From assembly GCF_012720115.1 (NCBI RefSeq), contig NZ_VNWN01000002.1, forward strand, positions 496,001-560,000: a DNA stretch of 64,000 nt. The letters run 5' to 3'. Below are positions 47,280 through 56,955 of this stretch, in pieces. How positions within the stretch are numbered: the first letter of the stretch is position 1; every line of letters starts with the position of its first letter. Position numbers and translations under genes: made by a program. The notes below the pieces were generated by a model. The model did not search any database and was not told the DNA's origin. It saw only the letters and a list, made by a program, of their open reading frames with translations. The DNA comes from Sneathiella chinensis. Its GTDB lineage: Bacteria > Pseudomonadota > Alphaproteobacteria > Sneathiellales > Sneathiellaceae.

Positions 47280-48545
47280 ATGGACCATTTCAATTACCGC
47301 AACGGCGAGCTGTATGCGGAAGATGTACCCGTTGCCAAAATCGCAGCCGAGGTGGGAACCCCGGTATATGTGTACTCAACGGCCACACTTGAACGCCATT
47401 TCAATGTTTTCTCGCAGGCTTTCGACGGGGCCAATGCCCTTGTCTGCTTTGCGGTCAAGGCCAACTCCAACCTTGCGGTTCTGAAAACCCTGGCGCGGTT
47501 GGGCGCGGGGGCGGACGTGGTTTCCGAAGGGGAGTTGCGGCGCGCTCTGGCGGCGGGAATCCCGGCGTCCAAGATTGTGTTTTCCGGTGTTGGCAAGAAA
47601 CCGTCCGAGATGGAACTGGCCCTTGAGGTTGGTATTCACCAGTTCAACGTGGAATCCGAACCGGAAGTCCATGTGCTGTCCGATGTGGCCAGCCGCATGG
47701 GCAAGACCGCGCAGATTGCGTTTCGGGTCAACCCGGATGTGGATGCCAAGACCCACGCCAAGATTTCCACCGGCAAGGCGGAAAACAAGTTCGGTGTTCC
47801 GTGGCAGGATGCGTCCCGCATTTATGGCGAGGCAGCGAAACTGCCGGGGATCGAGATCAAGGGTGTAGACGTGCATATCGGCTCCCAGCTCACCGATCTT
47901 GAGCCCTTTGCGAACGCTTTTGACCGGGTTCGTGAACTGGTTCAGCAGCTCCGCAGCGAAGGCCATGACATCACACGGGTCGATCTTGGCGGCGGTCTCG
48001 GGATTCCCTATGACGGAAATATTCCGCCCAGCCCGGTCTCCTATGCCAATGTGGCCCTGAACAGCATCGGAAATCTGGGGTGCCAGTTGATTTTCGAGCC
48101 GGGCCGATTAATTGTTGGTAATGCGGGTATTCTGGTATCCGAAGTGGTGTATGTGAAGCAGGGTGCCGAACGTAAATTCGTCATTCTGGATGCGGCGATG
48201 AACGATCTTGTACGCCCGGCCATGTATGATGGGTATCATCAAATTGACACAGTCAGAGAGCCAGATGGCAGTGTGTCGCTTGAGGCGGCAGATGTTGTCG
48301 GCCCTGTGTGTGAGACGGGTGATACCTTTGCCCGCGGCCGTGACCTGCCGCCGGTGGCGGCAGGGGATTTTGTCGCTTTTCGGAGTGCCGGTGCGTATGG
48401 GGCGGTGATGGCCTCCACCTATAATACGCGTCCGCTGGTGCCGGAAGTGCTGGTCAACGGGGATCACTATGCGGTGATCCGGGCGCGGCCCGAACTGGAC
48501 GCGCTGCTGGAACTTGATACAATACCGGACTGGCTGGAAAGCTAG
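47280..48545 (+). CDS. lysA: Diaminopimelate decarboxylase
   Basis: 421 residues from the ATG at 47280; a longer in-frame start at 47157 would overlap the lipoprotein. The PLP Lys is in VCFAVKANSNLAVL, and HIGSQLTDLEPF plus the LGGGLGIPY and GPVCETGDTF motifs are typical. It completes lysine synthesis. dapB, in this window, is an earlier step. Confidence 0.96.
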   Translation: MDHFNYRNGELYAEDVPVAKIAAEVGTPVYVYSTATLERHFNVFSQAFDGANALVCFAVKANSNLAVLKTLARLGAGADVVSEGELRRALAAGIPASKIVFSGVGKKPSEMELALEVGIHQFNVESEPEVHVLSDVASRMGKTAQIAFRVNPDVDAKTHAKISTGKAENKFGVPWQDASRIYGEAAKLPGIEIKGVDVHIGSQLTDLEPFANAFDRVRELVQQLRSEGHDITRVDLGGGLGIPYDGNIPPSPVSYANVALNSIGNLGCQLIFEPGRLIVGNAGILVSEVVYVKQGAERKFVILDAAMNDLVRPAMYDGYHQIDTVREPDGSVSLEAADVVGPVCETGDTFARGRDLPPVAAGDFVAFRSAGAYGAVMASTYNTRPLVPEVLVNGDHYAVIRARPELDALLELDTIPDWLES

Positions 48546-48582
48546 GAAAACCCTTTCCTGCTTCCCGGCATAAAGGGAGAGC

Positions 48583-51072
48583 ATGGAGACGAACAAGGAC
48601 AGGTTTGACGGCAGGGTGAAGCGCCAGATTGTTCTGGCGACTGTCAGCCTTGCGCTGGAACGGGCATGGCGTTCGTTCCGATACCTGTTCTGTCTTGTCC
48701 TGCTGTTCCTTGCCGTTACCTTTTTTGGAATGTGGGACGGGTTGCCTGCCAGTTTGCATCTGGCGGGGCTCGTCCTTTTTCTTGGGGCGCTTTGCTGGGC
48801 GCTGTATCGCGGCATTTCGCGATCCGGGTGGCCGACGGAAGCGCGTGTTCTGGCGTTTCTTGAGGCGCGCAACCGCTTGCCCCATCGCCCGCTCCGCTCC
48901 CTTGGGGCGGAACCTGTCTTTCAATCGGGCCAGCCCCCTATCTCCCGGCATTTATGGGACCTGCATGTACAGCGCCAGAAAAAGCTGCGACAGGCCGTCC
49001 GGGCAGGATGGCCCCGTTTCAATCTGGCCGCGCAGGATCGTTATGCCCTGCGGTCCCTGTCCATTCTGTTGCTGGTTCCGGCCGTGCTGGCGACGGGGCC
49101 GGATGCGGGGCGGCGATTGGGGCAGGCTTTTGTGCCGGCGTTTACCAGTTCTGATCTTCCGGTCGAGGCCCATGTCTGGGTGACGCCGCCGGAATATACG
49201 GGCAAGCCGCCGGTCCTTCTGTCACGGGGTGAGGATCTATCACCATCAGAGCCGGACAGGGTTATTGAGGTGCCGGAAGGCAGCCGCCTTGTAGCCCGTG
49301 TATCGGGCGGCAATGAGGATGTCCCCGTTCTGGATATGGCAGCGAAGGAGTTTGCCTTCCAACCGGTTGAGGCCCGCAGTTTCGAACTGGAAATGCCGTT
49401 GGACGCGGACGGGCCGATGACCTTGTCGAAGGGCGGGCGCGAATTGGCGCAGTGGACCCTGAAAATCATACCGGACCTGCCGCCCACCGTGACATGGCCC
49501 GCCCCGCCCGAAGTGACGGACCGGTCCGCCTTTCGCCTGTCCTATCAGGTGGCGGATGACTATGGCGTCTCCAGTCTGGAAGGGGTGATCCGCCGGGATC
49601 GGGACAACCGGGTGATCTCCCTGCAATTGCCGGTTGCCACCGGTACGAAACAGTATACCGGGAAAAGCTACCACGACCTGACGGCCCATCCGTGGGCGGG
49701 GTTGCCGGTCAGTCTGGTGCTGGAGGCAAAGGACGGCATGGGCCATGTCGGGCGCTCCGGTGTGATTCAGATGGTGTTGCCGGAACGGGTGTTTACCCAT
49801 CCGCTGGCGCAGGCCCTGATTGACCAGCGGAAAAAGCTGGTCGTTGATCCTGATAGCCGGATGGCGGTGGCCATTGCCCTGTCCGCCTTGTCCCAGCTTC
49901 CCGAAAGCCTGAACAACGATTTCACAGTGCTTCTGATGTTGTCGGTTGCCCGCTCGACGCTGGTCTACGGGCAGGGGGGCAACACCAACGATCAGGTGAT
50001 CGAGATGCTGTGGGATACGGCGCTTCGTATCGAGAACGGGGACCTTTACGCGGCTGAATATGCCCTTCGGGAAGCCGAACAAAAGCTGATGGAGGCCTTG
50101 AACAGCGACGCCAGCGACGAGGAAATCCGCAAACTGGTTCAGGAATTGAAGCAGGCAATGAACCGCTTTCTTGAGGCCATGGCCGAAAACCGCCAGCCGG
50201 GCGAGCAGACGGCGGACAACCCGTCACAGGATGGCCAGTTGGTCAACCAGCAGGACCTGCAGAATTTGCTGGATCAGATCGACCAGTTTGCCCGCTCCGG
50301 CGCACGGGATGCAGCCCGCCAGTTGCTGAGTGAATTGCAGGATATTCTGGAGAATCTCAAAACCGCTGAAGGGCGGGCTCCCTCGCAGGCCATGCGGGAA
50401 GGGCAGGAGATGCTGCGCCAGCTTGGTGATCTGATGCGCCGTCAGCAGGATGTGATGGATCAGACCTTCCGCCAATCAAGACAGGGGACACAGCCACCTG
50501 ACGGGCAGTCCGGCCAGATGCAGGGCCAACAACAGGGACAGCAGCAGGGCCAGCAACAGGGGCAAGGCGCGGAAGGGTCGGACCGGTATTCCGATATGGC
50601 CCGTCAGCAGGAAGCCCTGCGTCAGATGCTGGGCGAGATGATGAGCCGGATGGGCATGAACGGCGAAATTCCGGCGCCCTTTGGCCGGGCTGAACGGTCC
50701 ATGAACGAGGCCCGCAAGTCCCTTGAGCAGGGGCAGGGCCGGGGCGCAACCGGGGCGCAGGGCGAAGCGCTGGATCATTTGCGTCAAGGGGCTGAGGGGC
50801 TGGCCGAGCAACTGATGCAGGGAATGCAGGGCAGTGACGGTCAGGCCTTGAGTTCAGGGGAACGTGGCATGGGCCGGGACCCGCTCGGGCGGCCATTGCC
50901 TCCGACACCGGGGCAGGGCGGTAATGTGGACAGTGACAGCCGCTTTGCCATTGGGGCGGATATCAGCCGGGCCCGTCTGATCCGGGATGAATTGCGCCGC
51001 CGCCTGTCCGATCCGGGCCGCAGCCTGCTGGAAAAGGATTATCTGAAACGCCTGATGGAACGGTTCCGGTAA
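48583..51072 (+). CDS. TIGR02302/DUF4175 family membrane protein
   Basis: 829 residues. Two membrane helices near residues 38-75 and one near 146-165 are followed by a large beta-rich domain (to about residue 430) and a coiled-coil region rich in Gln and Glu. A Gly-Gln-Gln-Gln repeat stretch lies near residues 645-662, then a Met/Gly/Gln-rich tail. This arrangement is the TIGR02302 family, frequently downstream of lysA in alphaproteobacteria. Function unknown. Confidence 0.85.
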   Translation: METNKDRFDGRVKRQIVLATVSLALERAWRSFRYLFCLVLLFLAVTFFGMWDGLPASLHLAGLVLFLGALCWALYRGISRSGWPTEARVLAFLEARNRLPHRPLRSLGAEPVFQSGQPPISRHLWDLHVQRQKKLRQAVRAGWPRFNLAAQDRYALRSLSILLLVPAVLATGPDAGRRLGQAFVPAFTSSDLPVEAHVWVTPPEYTGKPPVLLSRGEDLSPSEPDRVIEVPEGSRLVARVSGGNEDVPVLDMAAKEFAFQPVEARSFELEMPLDADGPMTLSKGGRELAQWTLKIIPDLPPTVTWPAPPEVTDRSAFRLSYQVADDYGVSSLEGVIRRDRDNRVISLQLPVATGTKQYTGKSYHDLTAHPWAGLPVSLVLEAKDGMGHVGRSGVIQMVLPERVFTHPLAQALIDQRKKLVVDPDSRMAVAIALSALSQLPESLNNDFTVLLMLSVARSTLVYGQGGNTNDQVIEMLWDTALRIENGDLYAAEYALREAEQKLMEALNSDASDEEIRKLVQELKQAMNRFLEAMAENRQPGEQTADNPSQDGQLVNQQDLQNLLDQIDQFARSGARDAARQLLSELQDILENLKTAEGRAPSQAMREGQEMLRQLGDLMRRQQDVMDQTFRQSRQGTQPPDGQSGQMQGQQQGQQQGQQQGQGAEGSDRYSDMARQQEALRQMLGEMMSRMGMNGEIPAPFGRAERSMNEARKSLEQGQGRGATGAQGEALDHLRQGAEGLAEQLMQGMQGSDGQALSSGERGMGRDPLGRPLPPTPGQGGNVDSDSRFAIGADISRARLIRDELRRRLSDPGRSLLEKDYLKRLMERFR
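50517..50567 (+). repeat. Gln/Gly codon repeats in the TIGR02302 gene
   Basis: Imperfect CAGCAGCAGGGC/CAACAACAGGGA units encode four consecutive QGQQ-type peptides. The DNA repeat is a likely spot for length variation. Confidence 0.7.
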
Positions 51073-51199
51073 CGGCGCCGGTTGCGGTTTTCGAAACGCC
51101 TTGCTTTCCTGACCTCACCACGCTTTATCTTGCGGGAACCCGCATGTTGGCTTACATCTGCGCGAACGGCAATCACGGGCAGGAGCGAGGCTCACCACA

Positions 51200-52195
51200 A
51201 TGGATCATCCTTTTTCACAGTATATCCGGGCCCTTGGCAAGGGGCCGAAAATGTGGCGCGACCTCACCTTTGAGGAGGCCGAGGGCGCCATGACCCTGAT
51301 CCTGACGGGGGACGTGGACCGGCTACAGGTCGGGGCCTTCCTGATGCTGCTGCGCCGCAAGGGGGAGACCGCAGAGGAACTGGCCGGGATGGCCGCCGCC
51401 GTGCGGGCGGATGCCGGATGCCGGACCGCACCGGGGATTGCCGACTATGACTGGCCGTCCTATGCCGATCGTCACCGCCAGCAGCCATGGTTCATTCTGG
51501 CGGCGATCCTGTTGGCGGATCAGGGGCATAAAATCCTCATGCACGGGATTGAAGGATATGCCGACGGGTTGGCGCCCACCCGGCCGGGCCTGCGTCTTTT
51601 TGGTATTCCACAAGCGGACGGGCTAGACCATGCCGAGGCCCTGCTGGAGAAAGACAATCTTGTGTATGTGGGGCTGGAAACCTTCAGTCCCCGGCTTCAG
51701 GCGCTGTTTGATCTTCGGCCCCTTTTGGGGCTGCGGACGGCGGTTAATACCTTTGCCCGCGACCTCAACCCGCTTCATGCACCCTGTCAGCTTCAGGGCG
51801 TTTTTCACCCGCCCTACAAGGCAGCCCATTTGCAGACGGCCAGACTGCTTGGCCAACGGAATGCCATGGTCTTCAAGGGCGGCGGGGGCGAGGTCATGCG
51901 CAACCCCATGAAACCGGCATTGGTGGATGCACTGGTTGACGGGCAGGAAACCGTTCTGGAATGGCCCGCGCTGACAGCGGACAAGGGATATAAATGGCGG
52001 GACGAGGATTTACATCCCGCCCAACTGGTGCGCATGTGGCGCGGGGAACTGGACCTGCCGGTTCCCGAGCTTGGGATTGTCGGGACCCTGTCGGTTGCCC
52101 TTAAAATGAAGCGGTCGGACTGGTCCCTGCAACAGGCGGACGAACAGGCCCTTGCCCTTTGGCAGGGACGAGACCGCAACCGGTTCAGTCTATAA
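51200..52195 (+). CDS. Glycosyltransferase family 3 protein, TrpD2/YbiB-like
   Basis: 331 residues. The N-terminal helical domain (FEEAEGAMTLILTGDVDRLQVGAFLMLLR) and the central nucleoside-phosphorylase-like part (ILLADQGHKILMHG) follow the anthranilate phosphoribosyltransferase fold, but the phosphate loop differs from TrpD. TrpD2 proteins bind DNA and may not make tryptophan precursors. The 127-base gap before it is featureless. Overlaps the end of yaaA by 11 bases. Confidence 0.85.
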   Translation: MDHPFSQYIRALGKGPKMWRDLTFEEAEGAMTLILTGDVDRLQVGAFLMLLRRKGETAEELAGMAAAVRADAGCRTAPGIADYDWPSYADRHRQQPWFILAAILLADQGHKILMHGIEGYADGLAPTRPGLRLFGIPQADGLDHAEALLEKDNLVYVGLETFSPRLQALFDLRPLLGLRTAVNTFARDLNPLHAPCQLQGVFHPPYKAAHLQTARLLGQRNAMVFKGGGGEVMRNPMKPALVDALVDGQETVLEWPALTADKGYKWRDEDLHPAQLVRMWRGELDLPVPELGIVGTLSVALKMKRSDWSLQQADEQALALWQGRDRNRFSL

Positions 52196-52964
52196 CGCGG
52201 GTAAATACAAACTCGGTTTCGGACGACTGATCCGGCTGGAACGCATATCCGGCACTGGTGAAATCCTTCAGGCCTTCAGGCCGATCAACGCGGGTTTCAC
52301 ACAGGTATCGGGCCATCATGCCCCGTGCCCGTTTTGCGGAAAAACCAATGACTTTTGCGGCGCCGCCCTTGATCTCTTTAAAGACGGGGGTGACAACTGG
52401 AACGTTCAGGGCCTTCTTGCTAACCGCCTTGAAATATTCGTTGGACGCGCAGTTCACCAGAACCGGACTGCTATGGGCAGAGAGTTCCCGGTTCAGTTCA
52501 TCAGCCAGCAAGGTTCCCCAGAAATCATAGAGGTTCTCGCCCCGTGGATTGGCAAGGCGGGTGCCCATTTCAAGGCGATAGGGCTGGATCAGGTCAAGCG
52601 GGCGCAGCAGACCATAAAGGCCGGACAGAATCCGCACATGATCCTGCGCATAGGTCAGGTCATCTGCCGCCAGTGTCTTGACGTCGAACCCGGCATAGGT
52701 GTCCCCGTTGAAAGCGAAAATAGCCTGTTTCGCGTTGTCCGGCGTAAAGGGAAAGCCCATGGCCTGAAAACGCTGGAAATTAAGCTGGCCCAGATCGTCA
52801 CTGATCTTCATCAACCGTTTCAGGTCATCGGCGGTCAATGTCTTTGCCGTTTCCAGAAGCGCGGCGGCATCAGCCTCAAAGGTCAGGCGTGTGAATGTGT
52901 CAGGCAGGTTATCCCGATCAAAATCCATCTTTTTGGCGGGTGATACAACGGCAAGCATGGGCAA
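52185..52964 (-). CDS. yaaA: Peroxide stress protein YaaA (DUF328)
   Basis: 259 residues. SPAKKMDFD at the start, LSGLYGLLRPLDLIQPYRLEMGT (core LYGLLRPLD) and FSAKRARGMMARY are diagnostic of the family. YaaA lowers available iron and limits Fenton damage in E. coli. It is 38 bases downstream of the binding-protein gene on the same strand and so may be co-transcribed with it. Confidence 0.95.
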   Translation of the reverse strand: MPMLAVVSPAKKMDFDRDNLPDTFTRLTFEADAAALLETAKTLTADDLKRLMKISDDLGQLNFQRFQAMGFPFTPDNAKQAIFAFNGDTYAGFDVKTLAADDLTYAQDHVRILSGLYGLLRPLDLIQPYRLEMGTRLANPRGENLYDFWGTLLADELNRELSAHSSPVLVNCASNEYFKAVSKKALNVPVVTPVFKEIKGGAAKVIGFSAKRARGMMARYLCETRVDRPEGLKDFTSAGYAFQPDQSSETEFVFTRVID

Positions 52965-53002
52965 TCCACTTAAACTGTTCCGGGTTTCGTTTCTGCCTTT
53001 CT

Positions 53003-54835
53003 TTATGGCGTCTGGGACGGGGGTCCGTCAATAGGGGCCTGCCACCAGACATCCGGCCCGGTGCCATAGAAGGACGGGGTTTCCGGCAGCCCGATTGACG
53101 CAGCATGGGCCAGCCATTGTTCGTTATTGTGATACAGCGGGATCACATAGTGACCGGCCCGGAGAATACGGTCGAGGGTCCGGGTTGCAAGGATCAGGTC
53201 GTCTCGCGTGTGGGCGGCGCTGATCCGCTGGATCATGGCATCCACCGCGTCCAGACGAATACCCGGATAATTTCGGGTGCCGGGGGTGTCAGCAGCGGAT
53301 TGCCCCCAATAAAAGGCCTGTTCGTTCCCCGGGGACAGGCTTTGCGCCCAGTCGGTGACGATCATGTCAAAGTCATACTGGTTGATCCGGTTCTGGTAGC
53401 TGGCGCTATCCACAAGGCGGATATCCGTCTCAATCCCCAGCCGTTGCAGATTGACCCGAAACGGGTGCAGCAATTTCAGATACTGACTGTCATTCAGCAG
53501 GATTTCAATCTGGAACGGGCGACCTGTCTCGCGGTGGGTCAGTCGTCCGTCCTGAACCTGCCAGCCTGCCTGCAGAAGATGTTTTCGGGCCTGCCGAATG
53601 GCGCGCCTGTCTCGCCCGCTGCCATCACTGACGGGCGGGCGGACGGCGGTTCCGAAGGCACCAATGGGCAGGGTTTTCTTGAACGGGGTCAGCAGGGCCT
53701 TTTCTTCGGGGGAGGGTCTGCCCCGGGCGGCAAGGTCGGAGTTTTGGAAAAAGCTGCTGGTCCGGGAGTACAGACCATGCAACTGATTCCGGTTCATCCA
53801 TTCAAAATCCAGCAGATAGCCCAAGGCCTCGCGCACCTTTCGATCCTGGAAAATGGCGCGCCGGGTATTGAACACCAGACCCCGCATGGGGGCCGGGGTC
53901 TGTTTCGGGATCACAGTGGTTTGATAGCGGCGGTTGGCCCGGTCCGTTTCATTCAGGGACAGAACCCAGCGGGTCGGGTCTGTTTCAAAACGGGCATCAA
54001 GATCACCGGCCTTGAAGGCCTGCAGGGCCACATCCGTATCCCGGAAATAGTCCCATCGGATCGCTTCGAAATTGTGGCGGCCCTGATACTGCGGCAAATG
54101 CCATCCCCAGAAATCGGGATTGCGCCGATAGGTGATGCTGCGTCCGGGCTCCGCCGCCTGAAGGCGATAGGGGCCGGACCCCACGGGCGGGATCAGGGAT
54201 GTGGTTTCAAACGGGACCCGTTGGAAAAACCGTTCGGACAGAACGGGCATTAACCCCATGATGAGCGGCAACTCCCACACCGCTTCGCCGTCAAAGGTCA
54301 TCTTCACCGACAGCGGGCCTGTCCGTTCAATGGCGGCGACACGGGAATAATAGTGCCGGTGATTGGGGCGGCCCTTGTCCCGAAGGGTGTTTAGGGAAAA
54401 GATCACATCTTCCGCCCGGATGGGGGAACCATCCGAGAAACGGGCGTCCGGGTCCAGATGAAAGATCACCCAACGTCGGTCCTCGGCCATCTCAACCCGT
54501 CTTGCAATATTGGCATAAAGCGAGAAGGGTTCGTCCCGGGACCGGCTGAGCAGGGACTGGTACACCAGCCCGAGGCCGCGGGCCGCAACACCCTTGACCA
54601 GAAAGGGGTTGAGGCTGGGAAAGCTGCCAATGGCACCAAGACGAAGGGTGCCGCCGACCGGGGCCTTTGGGTTTACATAATCGAAATGCGAAAATCCGGG
54701 CGCATATTTAAGGTCCCCGTGCATGGCGATGCCGTGCAATTCTGCCGTCGCCCCAGTGCGGGGATGCAGCAGGGCAAGGAACAGCAGCGGGAGCAGCAGC
54801 AGGCGAAACAGGCTTTTGGGGGCGGCAGACGGCAC
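53003..54835 (-). CDS. Periplasmic oligopeptide-binding protein, YejA-like, without local permeases
   Basis: 610 residues starting at a GTG. A signal peptide of about 30 residues is followed by HGIAMHGDLKYAPGF and FDYVNPKAPVGGTLRLG, the YejA hallmark, and the SBP_bac_5 motif DARFSDGSPIRAEDV. YejA-type receptors take up peptides and microcin C. No permease or ATPase is adjacent; it may serve the YejF-like importer at the left end, which has its own receptor, or a distant one. It follows the mocR gene by five bases. Confidence 0.9.
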   Translation of the reverse strand: MPSAAPKSLFRLLLLPLLFLALLHPRTGATAELHGIAMHGDLKYAPGFSHFDYVNPKAPVGGTLRLGAIGSFPSLNPFLVKGVAARGLGLVYQSLLSRSRDEPFSLYANIARRVEMAEDRRWVIFHLDPDARFSDGSPIRAEDVIFSLNTLRDKGRPNHRHYYSRVAAIERTGPLSVKMTFDGEAVWELPLIMGLMPVLSERFFQRVPFETTSLIPPVGSGPYRLQAAEPGRSITYRRNPDFWGWHLPQYQGRHNFEAIRWDYFRDTDVALQAFKAGDLDARFETDPTRWVLSLNETDRANRRYQTTVIPKQTPAPMRGLVFNTRRAIFQDRKVREALGYLLDFEWMNRNQLHGLYSRTSSFFQNSDLAARGRPSPEEKALLTPFKKTLPIGAFGTAVRPPVSDGSGRDRRAIRQARKHLLQAGWQVQDGRLTHRETGRPFQIEILLNDSQYLKLLHPFRVNLQRLGIETDIRLVDSASYQNRINQYDFDMIVTDWAQSLSPGNEQAFYWGQSAADTPGTRNYPGIRLDAVDAMIQRISAAHTRDDLILATRTLDRILRAGHYVIPLYHNNEQWLAHAASIGLPETPSFYGTGPDVWWQAPIDGPPSQTP

Positions 54836-54840
54836 GAATA

Positions 54841-56331
54841 TTATTCCTTCGGCGACAGGGAGGCGAGAATAACCGCCAGTTTATCCACCAGTTGTGGCAT
54901 ATCTTTTTCATGGGTGCCGGCAAATCCCATGATCAGGCCGTTTGCTGGCGTCGGGTTTTGATAGAAACCGGACAGGGCGCGCAGCATCATGCCGTGCTTT
55001 TGGGCTTCCGCCTCGACTCTTTTATCGGGGATACGTCGGTCAAGGCGGACAACCAGATGCATGCCGGAGGCTTCGGGTTCAACCGATACAAGGGGGCCAA
55101 GTCGATCCCGCAGCAGGGTGATCAGGATCTTCTGCCGCTGTTCATATAACAGGCGCATGCGCCGGATATGACCAGACAGATAGCCTTCGGAAATGAAATC
55201 GGCGAGGGCCGCCTCGGGAACCGAGGGGGAGTGCCCGTCAATATTGCGCCGAATGGCGAGAAACACGTCAATCAGGTCAGGGGGAACCACCAGATACCCG
55301 ACCCGAAGACCGGAAAACATGACCTTGCTCATGGTCCCCACATAAAGAACCCGATTGTCCGTATCCAACCCCTGCAAAGAGGACAGCGGCCGGCCCGTAT
55401 AGCGGTACTCGCTGTCATAATCGTCTTCCAGAATGAACCGGTTTTCTTCTTTTGCCCATTGCAGCAGGTCCAACCTGCGGGGCAGGGACATGGTCTGTCC
55501 CAGCGGGTATTGATGCGACGGCGAGATGCAGGCGAGCCGGGCGTCCGGGGACATTTTTCTTGCCGCAGCAAGGTCGAAGCCTTCCGCATCGACCGGGACC
55601 GGAACGGGGGTCGCCCCCGATGACAGGATGGCATCGCGGGTGCCGGGATATCCCGGCTCCTCCATCCAGATGGGGTCACCCGGCTCGGCAAAGGCCTTGA
55701 TAACCAGATGGATGGCCTGTTGCGAGCCGGACAGGACAATCACCTGTTCCGGGTCACACCGTACCGCCCGGGATTGCCCCAGATGATTGGCAAGCGCCTC
55801 GCGCAGGACCTTCGATCCCCCGACCGGGTTTCCCACCAGATATTCCCGTTTGGGATTGCGCCAGTGTCGCGCCAACAGCCGCGCCCAGTCTTCATAGGGG
55901 AACAGGCCGAGCTCTGGTGTGCCGGGCGCAAAGGCCCGCCCCTGATAAAGCCGCGGCGACGCCGTGGGCAGCAGCATTCTGGCGACGCGGGACAGGGGAA
56001 TGTCGCGGGGGCCGTTTTCCGGCCGATCCCCCGACTTCATGCGGGTCAGCAGGTCGTCCGGCAATTGGCGAGAGACAAACGATCCGGCGCCAACGCGGCT
56101 TTCCATATAGCCTTCTGCCGTCAGTTGATCAAAGGCGCTCAGGACCGTGTTGCGGGACACATCAAGGTCTTTGGCCAGCATCCGGCTGGATGGCAGGCGG
56201 GTGCCAGATGTCAGGCGGCCTTCCAGAATGGCATCCCGCAGCTTCAGGAAAAGCTGTTGATGCAGCGGGGCAGGATCGTCACCATCCAGTGACAGGGCGG
56301 CCAGATAGGCATTTTTCATGCGTTTGCTCAT
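54841..56331 (-). CDS. MocR-type regulator (GntR helix-turn-helix plus aminotransferase domain)
   Basis: 496 residues from the ATG at 56331; a longer frame to 56421 runs over the msrA promoter. The N-terminal GntR winged helix holds TRLPSSRMLAKDLDVSRNTV. From about residue 115 there is a PLP fold I domain; the Schiff-base lysine lies in YVGTMSKVMFSGLR. It belongs to the PdxR/GabR group, whose effector is PLP or an amino compound. It is co-directional with the binding protein and divergent from msrA. Confidence 0.92.
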   Translation of the reverse strand: MSKRMKNAYLAALSLDGDDPAPLHQQLFLKLRDAILEGRLTSGTRLPSSRMLAKDLDVSRNTVLSAFDQLTAEGYMESRVGAGSFVSRQLPDDLLTRMKSGDRPENGPRDIPLSRVARMLLPTASPRLYQGRAFAPGTPELGLFPYEDWARLLARHWRNPKREYLVGNPVGGSKVLREALANHLGQSRAVRCDPEQVIVLSGSQQAIHLVIKAFAEPGDPIWMEEPGYPGTRDAILSSGATPVPVPVDAEGFDLAAARKMSPDARLACISPSHQYPLGQTMSLPRRLDLLQWAKEENRFILEDDYDSEYRYTGRPLSSLQGLDTDNRVLYVGTMSKVMFSGLRVGYLVVPPDLIDVFLAIRRNIDGHSPSVPEAALADFISEGYLSGHIRRMRLLYEQRQKILITLLRDRLGPLVSVEPEASGMHLVVRLDRRIPDKRVEAEAQKHGMMLRALSGFYQNPTPANGLIMGFAGTHEKDMPQLVDKLAVILASLSPKE

Positions 56332-56338
56332 GGAAAAG

Positions 56339-56358
56339 TGGTACCTTATTCTCTGGTA
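56339..56358 (-). promoter_or_regulatory. TACCA direct repeat before the mocR gene
   Basis: On the mocR strand TACCA occurs twice, 15 bases apart (56354-56358 and 56339-56343), 8 and 23 bases upstream of the ATG at 56331. Related MocR regulators such as GabR bind repeated ATACCA boxes; an autoregulatory site is possible. Confidence 0.4.
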
Positions 56359-56469
56359 ATGTGCAATTTGTTGAGGGCCAATCTGTTCTTGAGCCCGTTT
56401 GGCGCACAGGGTGCGGAGCAACAGAATGGCAGAAGAAAAGTGGATATGAGGACAAGAGCACAGAGGAGA

Positions 56470-56955
56470 ATGGCAGAGAAATCCGAAACAGCCTATTTTG
56501 CAGCCGGATGCTTCTGGGGCGTCGAGGCCGGGTTTCGCGCTCTTCCCGGTGTGGTCTCAACCGGTGTTGGCTATATGGGTGGCGATGTGCCTTTCCCCGA
56601 TTATGACGCCGTCTGTTCCGGGCTGACCGGTCATGCGGAAACCGTGGCTGTTGATTTCAATCCGGCCCTGATTTCCTATTCGGATTTGCTGGATCATTTC
56701 TGGGCCAGCCATAACCCGACCCGGAAAAACCGTCAGGGGCCGGATGTGGGGCCGCAATATCGCTCGGCCCTTTTTCCCATGAATGACCGGCAGATGGCGG
56801 AAGCACAGGCGTCGCTGGCATTGCAGCGATCCAGATTATGGTTCTGGCAGCGGATTTTTACGGAGATTTCACCGGCAGGCGATTTTTATCCCGCCGAGGA
56901 ATGGCATCAACAATATCTGGAAAAGCGGGGGCGGGGTATTCCCGTTCAGGGGTGA
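56470..56955 (+). CDS. msrA: Peptide-methionine (S)-S-oxide reductase MsrA
   Basis: 161 residues from the ATG at 56470, with FAAGCFWGVEAGF carrying the catalytic Cys and GPDVGPQYRS the substrate Tyr. It repairs oxidised methionine. ATG at 56446 would add eight residues and has a weak GAAG site, while the AGGAG at 56464-56468 sits only one base before 56470, so the start is uncertain. It is divergent from the mocR gene. Confidence 0.93.
   Translation: MAEKSETAYFAAGCFWGVEAGFRALPGVVSTGVGYMGGDVPFPDYDAVCSGLTGHAETVAVDFNPALISYSDLLDHFWASHNPTRKNRQGPDVGPQYRSALFPMNDRQMAEAQASLALQRSRLWFWQRIFTEISPAGDFYPAEEWHQQYLEKRGRGIPVQG

Noticed and set aside
51082-51273. A 63-codon frame downstream of the TIGR02302 gene
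   Set aside because: It runs into the start of the TrpD2-like gene in another frame and has no ribosome site; chance ORF.
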